Positions 17,401 through 26,118 are shown, counted from the stretch's first letter. The stretch: 64,000 bases of DNA from Cyanobacteria bacterium OH_CBrB_359 (GCA_023433065.1 JAEZET010000004.1:744001-808000); one strand, 5' to 3'. Program-made: numbers and translations. Notes: generated by a model not told the origin, from the sequence alone.

Positions 17401-18069
17401 TTACTTAGTACCTGCCTCATAACCTCTTATTGCAAGAATAATCGGAATAAGTTTATCTATATATGGTACATTTGAAAAAGCAAGTGCAACAGGAATATCG
17501 TCTATATGAACAAAAAAGTCTTTAGGTTTTAGTTCTCTTTCATAAGGGACTTCAGGTTTAATAATGTCTTTATTAAGCTTATTTGCAACTTTAGATCCGG
17601 TAAATGCCCCTGCTATTACTCCTGTGAATACAGACATAAATGTTGCAACATTTTTTACAAGCTTTGATGATGTTTTTGTCAATGTTGATGCCGCATTTTT
17701 AAGTATTTTCAAAAAAATCAACGGAAAAATTACATTTGAAATCATCTGGAAATTACTTTCTTTAATTTTTTTCCAAACATTGTCAGGGTTATGCTTGTCT
17801 TTGATTATTCCTCCTGCAAGTCCACCTAAAATAGATCCTGCTGCAACCATAATCATATTTTTAGGTGAGGCAAAATCGGTTTTAACAATCTGTTTAATAA
17901 ATTTGTCTTTATTTTTTGATTTAGAAACCGCCAAAAAAGTCGCAATGCTTGTTCCTATAATGCTCCCAATTAAAGCATTATTATTTGTTTTCTTTTTGGA
18001 GTCATTAAAACTATTTTGTTTTGTCTCTTGTTTAAAGACGTTAAATACTTTATTTACGCTCATATGCAT
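17401..18069 (-). CDS. Glycine-rich membrane protein with 'H-[VI]-D-D-I' C-terminus (paralogue 2)
   Basis: A 222-aa protein, a shorter paralogue of the gene at 8537-9562. Shared elements in the same order are a first glycine zipper (AAGSILGGLAGGIIKDK), a WKKIKESNFQMISNVIFP segment matching WKKNLPNKIKEGSYQYLNNIF, a second zipper (FTGVIAGAFTGSKVANKLN), then FFVHIDDIPVALAF and a final helix ending AIRGYEAG. The N-terminus is basic and Asn/Lys-rich. It is probably inserted in or across the membrane; no function known. ATG codons at 18069 and 18063 are both possible and neither has a good Shine-Dalgarno sequence. Confidence 0.7.
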   Translation of the reverse strand: MHMSVNKVFNVFKQETKQNSFNDSKKKTNNNALIGSIIGTSIATFLAVSKSKNKDKFIKQIVKTDFASPKNMIMVAAGSILGGLAGGIIKDKHNPDNVWKKIKESNFQMISNVIFPLIFLKILKNAASTLTKTSSKLVKNVATFMSVFTGVIAGAFTGSKVANKLNKDIIKPEVPYERELKPKDFFVHIDDIPVALAFSNVPYIDKLIPIILAIRGYEAGTK

Positions 18070-18205
18070 TTATTGCCGGTAAGTTGTTACATGTTTCTCT
18101 TATATATTAATACCAATAATATATTAAATTGTTAATAGTATAATTAACTGTTGATATTTATGATTAAGAGATATAATAAAGTCAGTTAAGAGGAGATATC
18201 AGGAA

Positions 18206-18796
18206 ATGTTTACACTTATATTAAAAGAGCTAAAAGAGCATGCTCCTTTCACTTTTTTAGGGGCTTTAACCGGGATTGTTCTTTTCTTTTTACTGAGGAA
18301 TATTCCTCATAATTATTCATATGTTTTATTCTATACTTTTCATCCTTTGCATGTCTTTTTGAGTGCATTTGTAACCGCTGCTATGTTTAAGTTGCATAGT
18401 AAAAATAAAAATATTTTGATTTTATACATTATTGGTTTTGTAGGCTCAGTAGGGGTAGCCACATTAAGCGATTCAGTGATTCCATATATTGGCGAATCAC
18501 TCTTGAACCTACCTTCAAGAGAAATGCACATAGGCTTTTTGGAAAAATGGTATATTGTAAACCCGGTAGCAATTTTGGGTATTACATTGGCTTATTTTAT
18601 ACCCAAAACTAAATTCTCACACTCAGCACATGTATTAGTCAGTACCTGGGCATCTTTGTTTCATATAATGATGGCAATAACACAGCCTGTTACGCTATTT
18701 TTATATCTGAGCATAATATTTTTACTTTTCCTCTCTGTTTGGATACCTTGCTGTGTAAGTGATATTGTATTTCCGTTATTATTTGTAAAAAAATAA
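18206..18796 (+). CDS. Polytopic membrane protein, unknown (ArsR-linked)
   Basis: A 196-aa membrane protein with about five to six helices. Conserved-looking polar residues lie within or near them: HAPFTFLGA near the start, FHPLHVFLSAFVTAAMF in helix two, FHIMMAITQP late, and a Cys pair in WIPCCVSDIVFPL. His/Cys in membrane segments suggests metal handling, which is inference. AGGAG precedes ATG 18206. The next gene is an ArsR-family regulator, separated by a 32-bp palindrome, so expression of this region may respond to a metal or redox signal. I do not recognise a characterised family. Confidence 0.6.
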   Translation: MFTLILKELKEHAPFTFLGALTGIVLFFLLRNIPHNYSYVLFYTFHPLHVFLSAFVTAAMFKLHSKNKNILILYIIGFVGSVGVATLSDSVIPYIGESLLNLPSREMHIGFLEKWYIVNPVAILGITLAYFIPKTKFSHSAHVLVSTWASLFHIMMAITQPVTLFLYLSIIFLLFLSVWIPCCVSDIVFPLLFVKK

Positions 18797-18840
18797 TTTA
18801 AGTTGTTTAATTTTGCTCATTTGCATTTAATTTTTTATTG

Positions 18841-18872
18841 ATTAATATATTATAATATTATAATATATTAAT
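18841..18872. promoter_or_regulatory. 32-bp perfect palindrome, probable ArsR operator
   Basis: ATTAATATATTATAAT and its exact reverse complement abut, giving a perfect 32-bp dyad centred between 18856 and 18857. A TTGATT (18838) and TAATAT (18861) with 17-nt spacing would put it over a promoter for the ArsR gene 105 nt downstream. ArsR/SmtB repressors bind AT-rich dyads at such places. Beyond it, ACTAAAGT (18879-18886) and ACTTTAGT (18929-18936) form a second inverted pair in the leader. Confidence 0.6.
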
Positions 18873-18977
18873 TTATAGACTAAAGTGAAGAAAATAACTA
18901 ACAAATATTATTAAGGGCAAAATATTTAACTTTAGTGAACTGTATTACTCTTAAAATAGATAGGGTTTAAAGAATAT

Positions 18978-19337
18978 ATGAATAGAGAAGAATTTAATAC
19001 AATTTTTAAATCAATTTCCGATTTTTTCGGAATTTTATCAAACCCTGACAGAGTTAAGATATTAGGGCTTCTAATAAGTCAAGAACTTGATGTACAGGCT
19101 ATTCGGGAAAAGCTTCATATCAGTCAGTCAAGAGTTTCCCAACATCTAAAGCTTTTAAAGCTAAATTCAATAGTAGAAGAAAGACGTGCAGGAAAACATG
19201 TCTATTATCACGTCAAAGATTCAAATATTGCAAAAGTTGTGGAAAGTGCTATTCAATTTCATATGAAATCTATTGTAGAGCCTCAGACGATGAACCTTTT
19301 TAATGAGCTTTTTTCCTTATGGCATGTGGAGAATTGA
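18978..19337 (+). CDS. ArsR-family winged-helix transcriptional regulator
   Basis: A 119-aa ArsR/SmtB-fold repressor: dimerisation helix at the N-terminus, LSNPDRVKILGLL helix, ISQSRVSQHLKLLKLNSIV recognition helix-turn-helix, and the wing EERRAGKHVYYHVKD. The classic ELCVCDL metal site is absent (ELDVQAI here) and there is no Cys in the protein, so it is not an arsenic- or cadmium-type thiol sensor; His residues near the C-terminus could still bind metal. It precedes the CcmM-like carbonic anhydrase gene by 12 nt, so the two form an operon behind a 32-bp palindrome that is its probable autoregulatory operator. Confidence 0.88.
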   Translation: MNREEFNTIFKSISDFFGILSNPDRVKILGLLISQELDVQAIREKLHISQSRVSQHLKLLKLNSIVEERRAGKHVYYHVKDSNIAKVVESAIQFHMKSIVEPQTMNLFNELFSLWHVEN

Positions 19338-19349
19338 AGGAGAGATACA

Positions 19350-19949
19350 ATGAATCAAGATCAAATTCAAAAAAATATAATAACAGATGGGGTGACTCTT
19401 TTACCGTCTAATCAAAAAATGCCCACTATACATAAAAGCGCTGCAATCAGAAATTCTGTTATAATAGGTGATGTTGTGGTTGATTCAGATGCTCATATTG
19501 TTAATGCCGTAATCAGGGCTGATGAAGGCGCACCTTTTTATATTGGTAAAGGCTCTAATGTGCAGGATTTTTGTGTCTTGCATGGATATTTAGCACAAAA
19601 AAATATTAATCTAATTGAATTTGAAGAGAAATCATATTCTATATATGTATCTGAAAATGTATCGATTTCGCATGGAGCCCTAATTCATGGACCTTCTTTT
19701 ATAGGAAAAAATACTTTTATTGGATTTAAATCGACTGTAGATGCTGCTAATGTCGGCAGTAATGTTGAAATAGGAGCACATTCATATATAAAAGGTGTTA
19801 ATATTCCTGATAATGTTGCTATTGCTCCTAATTCTGTAATATTAGATGAGAGTGATATCGAAAATTACTTAATTGAGCATGTAGATATTAATAAAAAAAT
19901 TATTGCCGTAAATCTTGAGATGGCAAAAACATATAATAATTCGATTTGA
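19350..19949 (+). CDS. Gamma-class carbonic anhydrase, CcmM/Cam-like
   Basis: A 199-aa left-handed beta-helix protein with the complete active site of the Cam/CcmM gamma carbonic anhydrase. Visible are Arg56 and Asp58/Glu59 in VIRADEGAPFYIG, Gln72 and Asp73 in NVQDF, and the zinc ligands His78 (VLHG), His108 (ISHG) and His113 (LIHGPS). The wording is closest to the N-terminal domain of cyanobacterial CcmM, but the RbcS-like repeats are absent and no carboxysome gene is present. It would interconvert CO2 and bicarbonate in the cytoplasm. GGAG lies before the ATG. It is the downstream partner of the ArsR regulator, an uncommon pairing. Confidence 0.88.
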   Translation: MNQDQIQKNIITDGVTLLPSNQKMPTIHKSAAIRNSVIIGDVVVDSDAHIVNAVIRADEGAPFYIGKGSNVQDFCVLHGYLAQKNINLIEFEEKSYSIYVSENVSISHGALIHGPSFIGKNTFIGFKSTVDAANVGSNVEIGAHSYIKGVNIPDNVAIAPNSVILDESDIENYLIEHVDINKKIIAVNLEMAKTYNNSI

Positions 19950-19953
19950 AAGA

Positions 19954-20526
19954 TCAAGTAAGCTGTTTAAACCTGAAACATGATTTTACATGATCATTAA
20001 TGAGTCCTGTAGCTTGCAGATGGGCATATATTATTGTAGATCCGACAAATGACATTCCTCGTTTTTTTAAGTCTTTAGATATTCTATCACTAATTTCTGA
20101 TTTCGCCGGTATCTGTTTTATTGTTTCAATATTATTAACAATAGGTCTTTCCCCGACAAAGTCCCAGATGTATTTATCAAAGCTTCCAAATTCTTCTTGT
20201 ATTTTTAGAAAGGCAATGGCATTTTTTCTTGCTGAAAATATTTTAAGCCTGTTTCTGATAATGTCAGGATTTTGGGTTAATTTCCATAATTCTTCATCCG
20301 TCATATTTGCTATAGCTTTTACATCAAAGTTTTTGAAGGCTTTTCTGTAGCCTTCTCTTTTCTTTAATACTGTTTCCCAGCTGAGTCCTGCCTGAGCACC
20401 TTCTAAGATAAGCATTTCAAAATGCTTTCTATCATCATGGACAGGAACGCCCCATTCTTCATCATGGTATTTTTGATATAGAGGGTTATTATTAGGTACC
20501 CAATCGCATCTTACTAACATTTCCAT
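19954..20526 (-). CDS. tag: DNA-3-methyladenine glycosylase I
   Basis: A 190-aa Tag family base-excision enzyme that removes 3-methyladenine from alkylated DNA. RCDWV...YHDEEWGVP (zinc ligands Cys and His), FEMLILEGAQAGLSWETVLKKREGYR, PDIIRNRLKI and the C-terminal NDHVKSCF (zinc His/Cys) are all present. MSFVGSTIIYAHLQATG is the characteristic late helix. The length is normal. ATG 20526 or the ATG two codons later could be the start; neither has a strong Shine-Dalgarno sequence. It is convergent with the carbonic anhydrase gene, 4 nt apart. Confidence 0.95.
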   Translation of the reverse strand: MEMLVRCDWVPNNNPLYQKYHDEEWGVPVHDDRKHFEMLILEGAQAGLSWETVLKKREGYRKAFKNFDVKAIANMTDEELWKLTQNPDIIRNRLKIFSARKNAIAFLKIQEEFGSFDKYIWDFVGERPIVNNIETIKQIPAKSEISDRISKDLKKRGMSFVGSTIIYAHLQATGLINDHVKSCFRFKQLT

Positions 20527-20614
20527 AAGTGAATTATATAATAATAGTTGTGTACTGTTAATATTTTTATTTAAGGATGAATTTAATTACGTATTATAAA
20601 TTGCGAAATAACTA

Positions 20615-20668
20615 AAAAAACGCTATTATAATAGTAATAGTAGTTGTCCAAAATTTTGAGCGTTTTTT
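20615..20668 (+). promoter_or_regulatory. Inverted repeat abutting a start codon
   Basis: AAAAAACGCT (20615-20624) and AGCGTTTTTT (20659-20668) are exact complements 34 nt apart, and the second arm ends directly at ATG 20669. A TATAAT (20627-20632) lies between the arms. It may be an operator around the promoter; as RNA, only the second arm would be transcribed from that -10. There is no Shine-Dalgarno sequence. Confidence 0.35.
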
Positions 20669-21691
20669 ATGGCAAAAATAAAGAATTTTAATATTTTTGA
20701 TATAGTCCAGGTGAAAAAAATGGCTTCAGTATCAAGTTCTGCGGATTTGTCTTTTTGCAGAAATATCTTTTGGCTCTTTCCTTTAACATTTATACAAAGA
20801 TTTTTACACATTAAGCTAAAAAAACTTCCTGAGTCTTATGTATCAAGGGAAAAGAAAAAATTGAACGGCATGATTACAGTAAAAGCCCAAGAAGGAAACC
20901 CTTATAAGTGGAATATAATCAGATTGTTTTTGGATAAAAACTCAAATGAAGCAGGCAGGCAACTTGTCGATTATGTAATTGCCAGATATGGAGCAATGGG
21001 TGCAAATACATTTTGTGCAGTTGTAGATTCATATCATGAAGAGATTTTAACTTTGTTTTCTAAAGAATGCGGGTTCAGGCTTTGTTCAAGTGAAAATTTA
21101 TGGAAAATTGACACTTCTGTTATGCTTGAAAATGTTCCTAATATTGATTTTTATAGACCATTTAAAAATTCCGATGCTAAAGAGGTCTGTGAGCTTTATA
21201 ACGATTCAGTTTTGTCCCATTTTAGATATTCACTGGCTAAATCTAAAGCTGAATTTTATGATAGGTTTTTTCAGGGTTTTTTATCAAAATCTTCGTTTAA
21301 ATACGTTTTAGAAGACGTTAAAACAAAAAAAATTAAAGCATTTTTAGAAATTCAAACTGACGATAACAGTAATTATATTCTAGAGATAGTTTTGACTCAG
21401 CCTTTTGAAGATTTGTACTTTAATATAGTAAATTTTGCAATTGACCAGATATCAAGAAGGAAGAAAGACTTTTCGCTCTTTATTCTTAGTAAAAATTATC
21501 AGAGCAGTGCAAAAAAGTTTGAAGAAAAGTTAAAAGCAAAGAAATTCTCAGTTGTGCAATCACAGATGATGCTCGTAAAAGACTTTTTTAAGCCAATCAA
21601 AGTCGAAGAAAGAATTTCTAAACCTGCAATATTCTTTTCTGATATAAAAAGTAAGCCCGCATTTAATGTTGATACTACTCAAGTTCTTTAA
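20669..21691 (+). CDS. GNAT-like two-domain protein, unknown
   Basis: A 340-aa protein that looks like two divergent GNAT (acetyltransferase-fold) halves. The first half has NIIRLFLDKNSNEAGRQLVDYVIARYGAMGANTFCAVVD then LFSKECGFRLCSSENLW, a typical end-of-GNAT 'CGF' strand. The second half begins with IDFYRPFKNSDAKEVCELYND, typical of the GNAT start. I see no clear acetyl-CoA P-loop (R/Q-x-x-G-x-G/A) in either half, so catalytic activity is uncertain. The start codon is preceded by an inverted repeat rather than a ribosome site. It precedes proBA on the same strand by 30 nt. Confidence 0.55.
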   Translation: MAKIKNFNIFDIVQVKKMASVSSSADLSFCRNIFWLFPLTFIQRFLHIKLKKLPESYVSREKKKLNGMITVKAQEGNPYKWNIIRLFLDKNSNEAGRQLVDYVIARYGAMGANTFCAVVDSYHEEILTLFSKECGFRLCSSENLWKIDTSVMLENVPNIDFYRPFKNSDAKEVCELYNDSVLSHFRYSLAKSKAEFYDRFFQGFLSKSSFKYVLEDVKTKKIKAFLEIQTDDNSNYILEIVLTQPFEDLYFNIVNFAIDQISRRKKDFSLFILSKNYQSSAKKFEEKLKAKKFSVVQSQMMLVKDFFKPIKVEERISKPAIFFSDIKSKPAFNVDTTQVL

Positions 21692-21708
21692 TTTTAGAAT
21701 TTTTTATA

Positions 21709-21722
21709 TATAATTGATTTTA
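21709..21722 (+). promoter_or_regulatory. -10 box implying a leaderless proB transcript
   Basis: TATAAT at 21709-21714 lies 7 nt before the A of ATG 21722 with no Shine-Dalgarno sequence between. As at amrS, RNA would start at or next to the start codon. The -35 is weak. Confidence 0.45.
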
Positions 21723-22858
21723 TGATTGACTTTGATAAATTTAAACGAATAATATTTAAGTTTGGAACAAATGTTTTAAGAAATGAAGACGGTGAGATTT
21801 CTTTAGCCAGAATTTACTCTTTTGTGGAGGATATTTCAAAACTTCAAAAAGCCGGAAAAGAAATCATAATAGTAACATCAGGTGCTGTTGGTCTTGGAGC
21901 AAAAGCATTGCAAGTGGATTCAAGTAAAAATATATCTTTGAAACAGGCTTGCGCTGCTATAGGACAAAGCAGATTGATGTCCATATATGAGCATGGTTTT
22001 GAAAAATATAATATTCCAGTTGCCCAAATTCTGCTTACTGAAGAAGATTTTACTCAAAGAACAAAGTATCTGAGTTTAAATAATGTATTGAATCAATTAC
22101 TTGAGTTGAGAACAATACCCATAATTAACCAGAATGATACTGTATCAACGGAAGAGCTTGAGGAAGCTGTTCATAATATATATGATATTTGCTTTTCAGA
22201 TAATGATAAGCTCTCAGCTCTTGTTGCCAGTAAGCTTGATGCGGATTTGCTGGTTATATTATCTGATATTGACGGCTTATTTGATGATAATCCAAAAGAA
22301 AACCCTGATGCAAAGATAATTCATATAGTAAATGAAGTTACAGAGGATATAGAAAAACTGGGACTTGAAGCATCTAAAGGCGGCAGAGGCGGCATGAAAA
22401 CAAAACTAGAAGCCGCAAAAGTAGTCACGCGCTCAGGCGGATATGTAATTATAGCAAACGGTAAATTGCCGCAAATCATAAAAAAAATATTTAACAATGA
22501 GTCCACAGGTACATTGTTTATTCCGACAGAGCACCTTTCAGGGAAAAAACGCTGGATTGGCTATGCAACAAATATTAAAGGTCAATTGATTGTGAATGAA
22601 GGCGCTAAAAAAGCCATGACAGACAAAGAAACAAGTTTGCTTCCAATCGGTGTTGTAAAAATAAATGGTGACTTCTTAAAGGGAGAAGTCGTGAGCATCC
22701 TTGATGAGAATTGCTGTGAATTTGCAAGAGGAATAGCTAATTATAACTGCAAAGATTGCAAAAAAATCGCAGGGATTCATTCTGATAAAATTTTAGAAGT
22801 ACTGGGTTATAAAAACTATGATGAAATTATAACCAGAGATAATATTATTATACTTTAG
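21722..22858 (+). CDS. proB: Glutamate 5-kinase
   Basis: A 378-aa ProB, the first step of proline synthesis from glutamate. The amino-acid kinase domain comes first (IIFKFGTNVLR, IIIVTSGAVGLGAKAL, PIINQNDTVS, FSDNDKLSALVAS, LSDIDGLFDDNP, GGRGGMKTKLEAAKVV), followed from about residue 275 by a C-terminal PUA domain (KRWIGYATNIKGQLIVNEGAKKA). Length is typical of the PUA-containing form. It is followed 8 nt later by proA, forming the usual proBA operon; no proC is in the window. Confidence 0.96.
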   Translation: MIDFDKFKRIIFKFGTNVLRNEDGEISLARIYSFVEDISKLQKAGKEIIIVTSGAVGLGAKALQVDSSKNISLKQACAAIGQSRLMSIYEHGFEKYNIPVAQILLTEEDFTQRTKYLSLNNVLNQLLELRTIPIINQNDTVSTEELEEAVHNIYDICFSDNDKLSALVASKLDADLLVILSDIDGLFDDNPKENPDAKIIHIVNEVTEDIEKLGLEASKGGRGGMKTKLEAAKVVTRSGGYVIIANGKLPQIIKKIFNNESTGTLFIPTEHLSGKKRWIGYATNIKGQLIVNEGAKKAMTDKETSLLPIGVVKINGDFLKGEVVSILDENCCEFARGIANYNCKDCKKIAGIHSDKILEVLGYKNYDEIITRDNIIIL

Positions 22859-22866
22859 GAGAGATT

Positions 22867-24165
22867 ATGCTTGATATTGAAAAAGTTGCAAAAAATGCAA
22901 AAAAAGCTTCAATTAAGCTGGCTTCTTTATCAAATGATATAAAAAATACAGCTCTTTTAAAGGTTGCTGACATAATTGAAAAAAATAGCTCTTTAATTAT
23001 CTCCGAAAATGAAAAAGATTTGATTGAAGCTAGAAAAATGGTAGAAAATGGTGAGCTTTCTGAAGCAACTTTTAACAGGCTAAAGCTTGATGAAAATAAA
23101 ATGAGAGATATGATTCAAGGAATAAAAGATGTTATCAGTTTACCTGACCCTGTTAATCAAAAAATCTGGGGTAAAGAGTTGGCAGATGGGCTTGAATTAT
23201 ACAAAATAAGCTGCCCTATAGGTGTAATTGGAGTTATATTTGAAGCAAGACCTGATGTAGTAGCTCAAATTTCAGCATTAGCGATTAAATCCGCAAATGT
23301 GGTACTTTTAAAAGGCGGTAAAGAAGCTCAAAATACTAATATTATAATTGCAAAATTGATTAACGAAGCATTGTCTTCTGTTGCTGAATTCCCCAAAGAT
23401 GTAATTAATCTGTTGCTCACGCGAGAAGATGTTTCTAAAATGCTTAAACTCGATAACTATATAGATTTAATCATTCCAAGAGGCTCAAACTCACTAGTGA
23501 AATATATTCAGCAAAACACGAAAATCCCCGTTCTCGGGCATTCTGAGGGGATTTGTCATATTTATATTTCAGAAAGTGCTGATTTGAAAAAAACTATCCG
23601 AATATGTATTGATGCCAAATGTCAATATCCGAGTGCTTGTAATGCCGTTGAAACAATTTTAATTAATAAAAAAATCCTCAATAAATTTTTACCTGAACTT
23701 TTAAATTCGTTTAATGAGAATAATGTTATTGTCAAAGGTGATGAATTTTGCAGAAATATTATACCTGACATGCAACCTGCACAAGAAAAAGACTGGGCAA
23801 CTGAATACGGTGATAAAATAGTTTCAATAAAAGCTGTTGAAAATGTTGAAGAGGCTGTAAATCATATCAATACATATGGTTCAGCCCATACTGATTGTAT
23901 AATTACAGAATCAGTTGAGGATTGTCGTTTCTTTATGGATTATGTTGATTCTGCAGGTGTTTTTAAAAATGCTTCAACAAGATTCTCTGACGGCTTTAGA
24001 TATGGTTTTGGGGCAGAAGTGGGTATTTCAACCAACAAGACTCATGCCAGAGGGCCTGTCGGACTTGAAGGATTAACTATATATAAATACAAACTATATG
24101 GAAACGGTGATATTGTAGAAGATTTTTGCACAAGCAAAAGAAATTTCACTCATAAAGACATTTAA
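22867..24165 (+). CDS. proA: Gamma-glutamyl phosphate reductase
   Basis: A 432-aa ProA of the aldehyde dehydrogenase superfamily, NADPH-dependent, making glutamate-5-semialdehyde. PIGVIGVIFEARPDVVAQISALAIKSANVVLLKGGKEA is intact in sequence order, and the catalytic Cys lies in QYPSACNAVETIL. The C-terminus FGAEVGISTNKTHARGPVGLEGLTIYKY is diagnostic. AGGAGAG precedes the ATG. It is second in the proBA operon and its 3' end overlaps the convergent PIN-like gene by 4 nt. Confidence 0.96.
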   Translation: MLDIEKVAKNAKKASIKLASLSNDIKNTALLKVADIIEKNSSLIISENEKDLIEARKMVENGELSEATFNRLKLDENKMRDMIQGIKDVISLPDPVNQKIWGKELADGLELYKISCPIGVIGVIFEARPDVVAQISALAIKSANVVLLKGGKEAQNTNIIIAKLINEALSSVAEFPKDVINLLLTREDVSKMLKLDNYIDLIIPRGSNSLVKYIQQNTKIPVLGHSEGICHIYISESADLKKTIRICIDAKCQYPSACNAVETILINKKILNKFLPELLNSFNENNVIVKGDEFCRNIIPDMQPAQEKDWATEYGDKIVSIKAVENVEEAVNHINTYGSAHTDCIITESVEDCRFFMDYVDSAGVFKNASTRFSDGFRYGFGAEVGISTNKTHARGPVGLEGLTIYKYKLYGNGDIVEDFCTSKRNFTHKDI

Positions 24166-25028
24166 TTAGCATAAGTTACTATATTTTGTATTTCTTGACA
24201 ATATTCAATAAATTCATTTAGATCCATATACTCTTTATTTAAATTACTTTGCCCATATATATAATCAAATGCACCTTTTAAAAATCCTTTTTTTTCTTCT
24301 GAAACTATGACATCAACGTTGTTTAAATATACTAATTGAACCATATCTTCCAATCCATTTGGATCAGGCTTCTTCTTGTTAGAACATACTTCCCACCAAA
24401 AATATGTAAATAATTCCACATATGTATTAAAGTAAGGATAAGATTTGTTGCCACTTAAATATTGTTTTAAAAAGCTTTCTTTTGTTTCCAAATCAATATT
24501 TTTTATTATATTAAGAGCACGCTTAGCAAAACGGATTTTATCTTGTTCAAACATTTTTAAAAGGTCCAACCGCTCATGGTCAGAAAGTCTATCCAAATTC
24601 ACTCCTATTTTGTTATAATCGTTCTTTAACTCTTCTCGCTTGCTTAGACGATTATTCCTCTGATGTTTCCAATCTTTCCATTCTTTAACATCAGACAAAT
24701 CAGAATCCGAAATAGTATTTATGTGTTCTTTCAATTCCTTGATTTGCATATCTAGCATAAAATAATAATGATTTTGAGGAATATTAAATTCTTTAAGTAA
24801 TATAGTTGCTATGAAATCAAAGTAATGTGAATTGGTTATTTCAAATATAAATTTTAAAAGAATGCTTCTGTTTCTAGGGCAATCATATGTTTCAGATAAG
24901 GTAGCTGCACTTCCATATATAATTAGTTTATTGTTTTCTGATAAAATTTTAAGGTTTACTTCTTCTTTGAGCCTTTCAATATTTTTTTCAGTAATAATGT
25001 TTGTATCAAATATAAAACTTTTTACCAT
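24162..25028 (-). CDS. PIN-like domain protein (probable ribonuclease), orphan
   Basis: A 288-aa protein that begins with KSFIFDTNIIT, a typical PIN-domain first strand with catalytic Asp8, and carries near its C-terminus LEDMVQLVYLNNVDVIVSEEKKGF, matching the last acidic pair of PIN nucleases (usual wording 'vD.ivS.DKdf'). The middle 130 residues are a helical, charged insertion. PIN proteins cut RNA and often act as toxins, but no antitoxin-like gene is adjacent. It lies after queA on the same strand with a 52-nt gap and looks accessory. Assignment rests on the two ends only. Confidence 0.55.
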   Translation of the reverse strand: MVKSFIFDTNIITEKNIERLKEEVNLKILSENNKLIIYGSAATLSETYDCPRNRSILLKFIFEITNSHYFDFIATILLKEFNIPQNHYYFMLDMQIKELKEHINTISDSDLSDVKEWKDWKHQRNNRLSKREELKNDYNKIGVNLDRLSDHERLDLLKMFEQDKIRFAKRALNIIKNIDLETKESFLKQYLSGNKSYPYFNTYVELFTYFWWEVCSNKKKPDPNGLEDMVQLVYLNNVDVIVSEEKKGFLKGAFDYIYGQSNLNKEYMDLNEFIEYCQEIQNIVTYAN

Positions 25029-25080
25029 ATTTATCTTCCATCGTTTATTGTTTATTTTAAGTATATTTTATTTATCTACT

Positions 25081-26118
25081 TTATTCAATCAGCATGCAGT
25101 CGCCGTAGCTGTAAAAACGGTATTTGTTTTCAATAGCTTTTTTATAACAATCCAAAGTGAAATCTCTGCCAGCAAAAGCACTCACCAGCATAAGCAAGGT
25201 CGATTTTGGCAGATGAAAATTAGTGAGAATTTTATTAACTATTTTAAATTCATAACCAGGATAGATAAAAAGTTCTGATGAATCCTTGCAAGGTTTGATA
25301 CAGCCATATTTAATCATTGTTGTTTCAAGTGTCCGTACACTTGTCGTCCCTACTGTTACTATATTTTTACCTTTGTTTTTTGCTTCTGTAATTTTTTCAG
25401 CCGCTTCTTGAGTTATTTCAAATGACTCAGAGTCCATTTTATGTTCTTGAATATTATTGCACTTGACCGGCTTAAAAGTCCCTAGACCTACATTTAAATT
25501 TATAAAACATGTTTCAATTCCTTTTTCGTTTAACTTATTTAATATCTCATCAGTAAAATGTAAACCCGCAGTTGGTGCTGCAACCGAACCCTGTTTTTGG
25601 GCATAAACGGTTTGATATCTGTCATAATCAAGTGACTTAAAGTCATTCTTGTCCATATTTCTTTCAATATAAGGTGGAAGTGGGATGTTTCCTGTATTAG
25701 AGAGGATTTCAAAAATGTTGCCATCATATATTAATTCCACAAACCATTTATCATCCTGTTTTTCAAGAATTCTTATGCTGAGTTCTTTAGAAACTTCCAA
25801 AATTAATCCGTTTGAAACTCTTTTTGAGGGTCTGATTAGAACAGACCAGGTTTTGTTTTTTATTTCTTTTATTAAAAATATTTCAATTAATGCTCCCGTG
25901 TCTTTTTTAGCATAAAGCCTTGCCGGAATCACTTTTGTATTGTTTAAGACAAGAAAATCATTTTTGGTAAGGATATCAACAATGTCAAAAAAATGTTTGT
26001 TTTCCACAGATTTTATTTTTCTGTTTATATGCATCATTTTGGAAAATTCCCGTTTTTGAGACGGGAATTGAGCTATTAGTTCTTTTGGAAGTTCATAATC
26101 AAAGTCACTTAAGAGCAT
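25081..26118 (-). CDS. queA: S-adenosylmethionine:tRNA ribosyltransferase-isomerase
   Basis: A 345-aa QueA that transfers and isomerises the ribosyl group of SAM to preQ1-modified tRNA, giving epoxyqueuosine. LSDFDYELPKELIAQFP is the diagnostic start. VLNNTKVIPARL, GSVAAPTAGLHFT, GLGTFKPV, TVGTTSVRTLET and TNFHLPKSTLLMLVSAFAG are all present. Length is normal. Its ATG abuts the yidC stop, so it belongs to the GT2-yidC-queA transcript. No other queuosine gene is in the window. Confidence 0.96.
   Translation of the reverse strand: MLLSDFDYELPKELIAQFPSQKREFSKMMHINRKIKSVENKHFFDIVDILTKNDFLVLNNTKVIPARLYAKKDTGALIEIFLIKEIKNKTWSVLIRPSKRVSNGLILEVSKELSIRILEKQDDKWFVELIYDGNIFEILSNTGNIPLPPYIERNMDKNDFKSLDYDRYQTVYAQKQGSVAAPTAGLHFTDEILNKLNEKGIETCFINLNVGLGTFKPVKCNNIQEHKMDSESFEITQEAAEKITEAKNKGKNIVTVGTTSVRTLETTMIKYGCIKPCKDSSELFIYPGYEFKIVNKILTNFHLPKSTLLMLVSAFAGRDFTLDCYKKAIENKYRFYSYGDCMLIE

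Noticed and set aside
17564..18082. A 172-codon plus-strand open frame
   Set aside because: It lies antisense to the gene at 17401-18069, whose protein matches its paralogue at 8537-9562. The antisense translation is a by-product of codon bias.
24832..25278. A 148-codon plus-strand open frame
   Set aside because: It overlaps the PIN-like gene and the queA 3' end on the opposite strand, has no ribosome site and resembles no family; queA is unambiguous.
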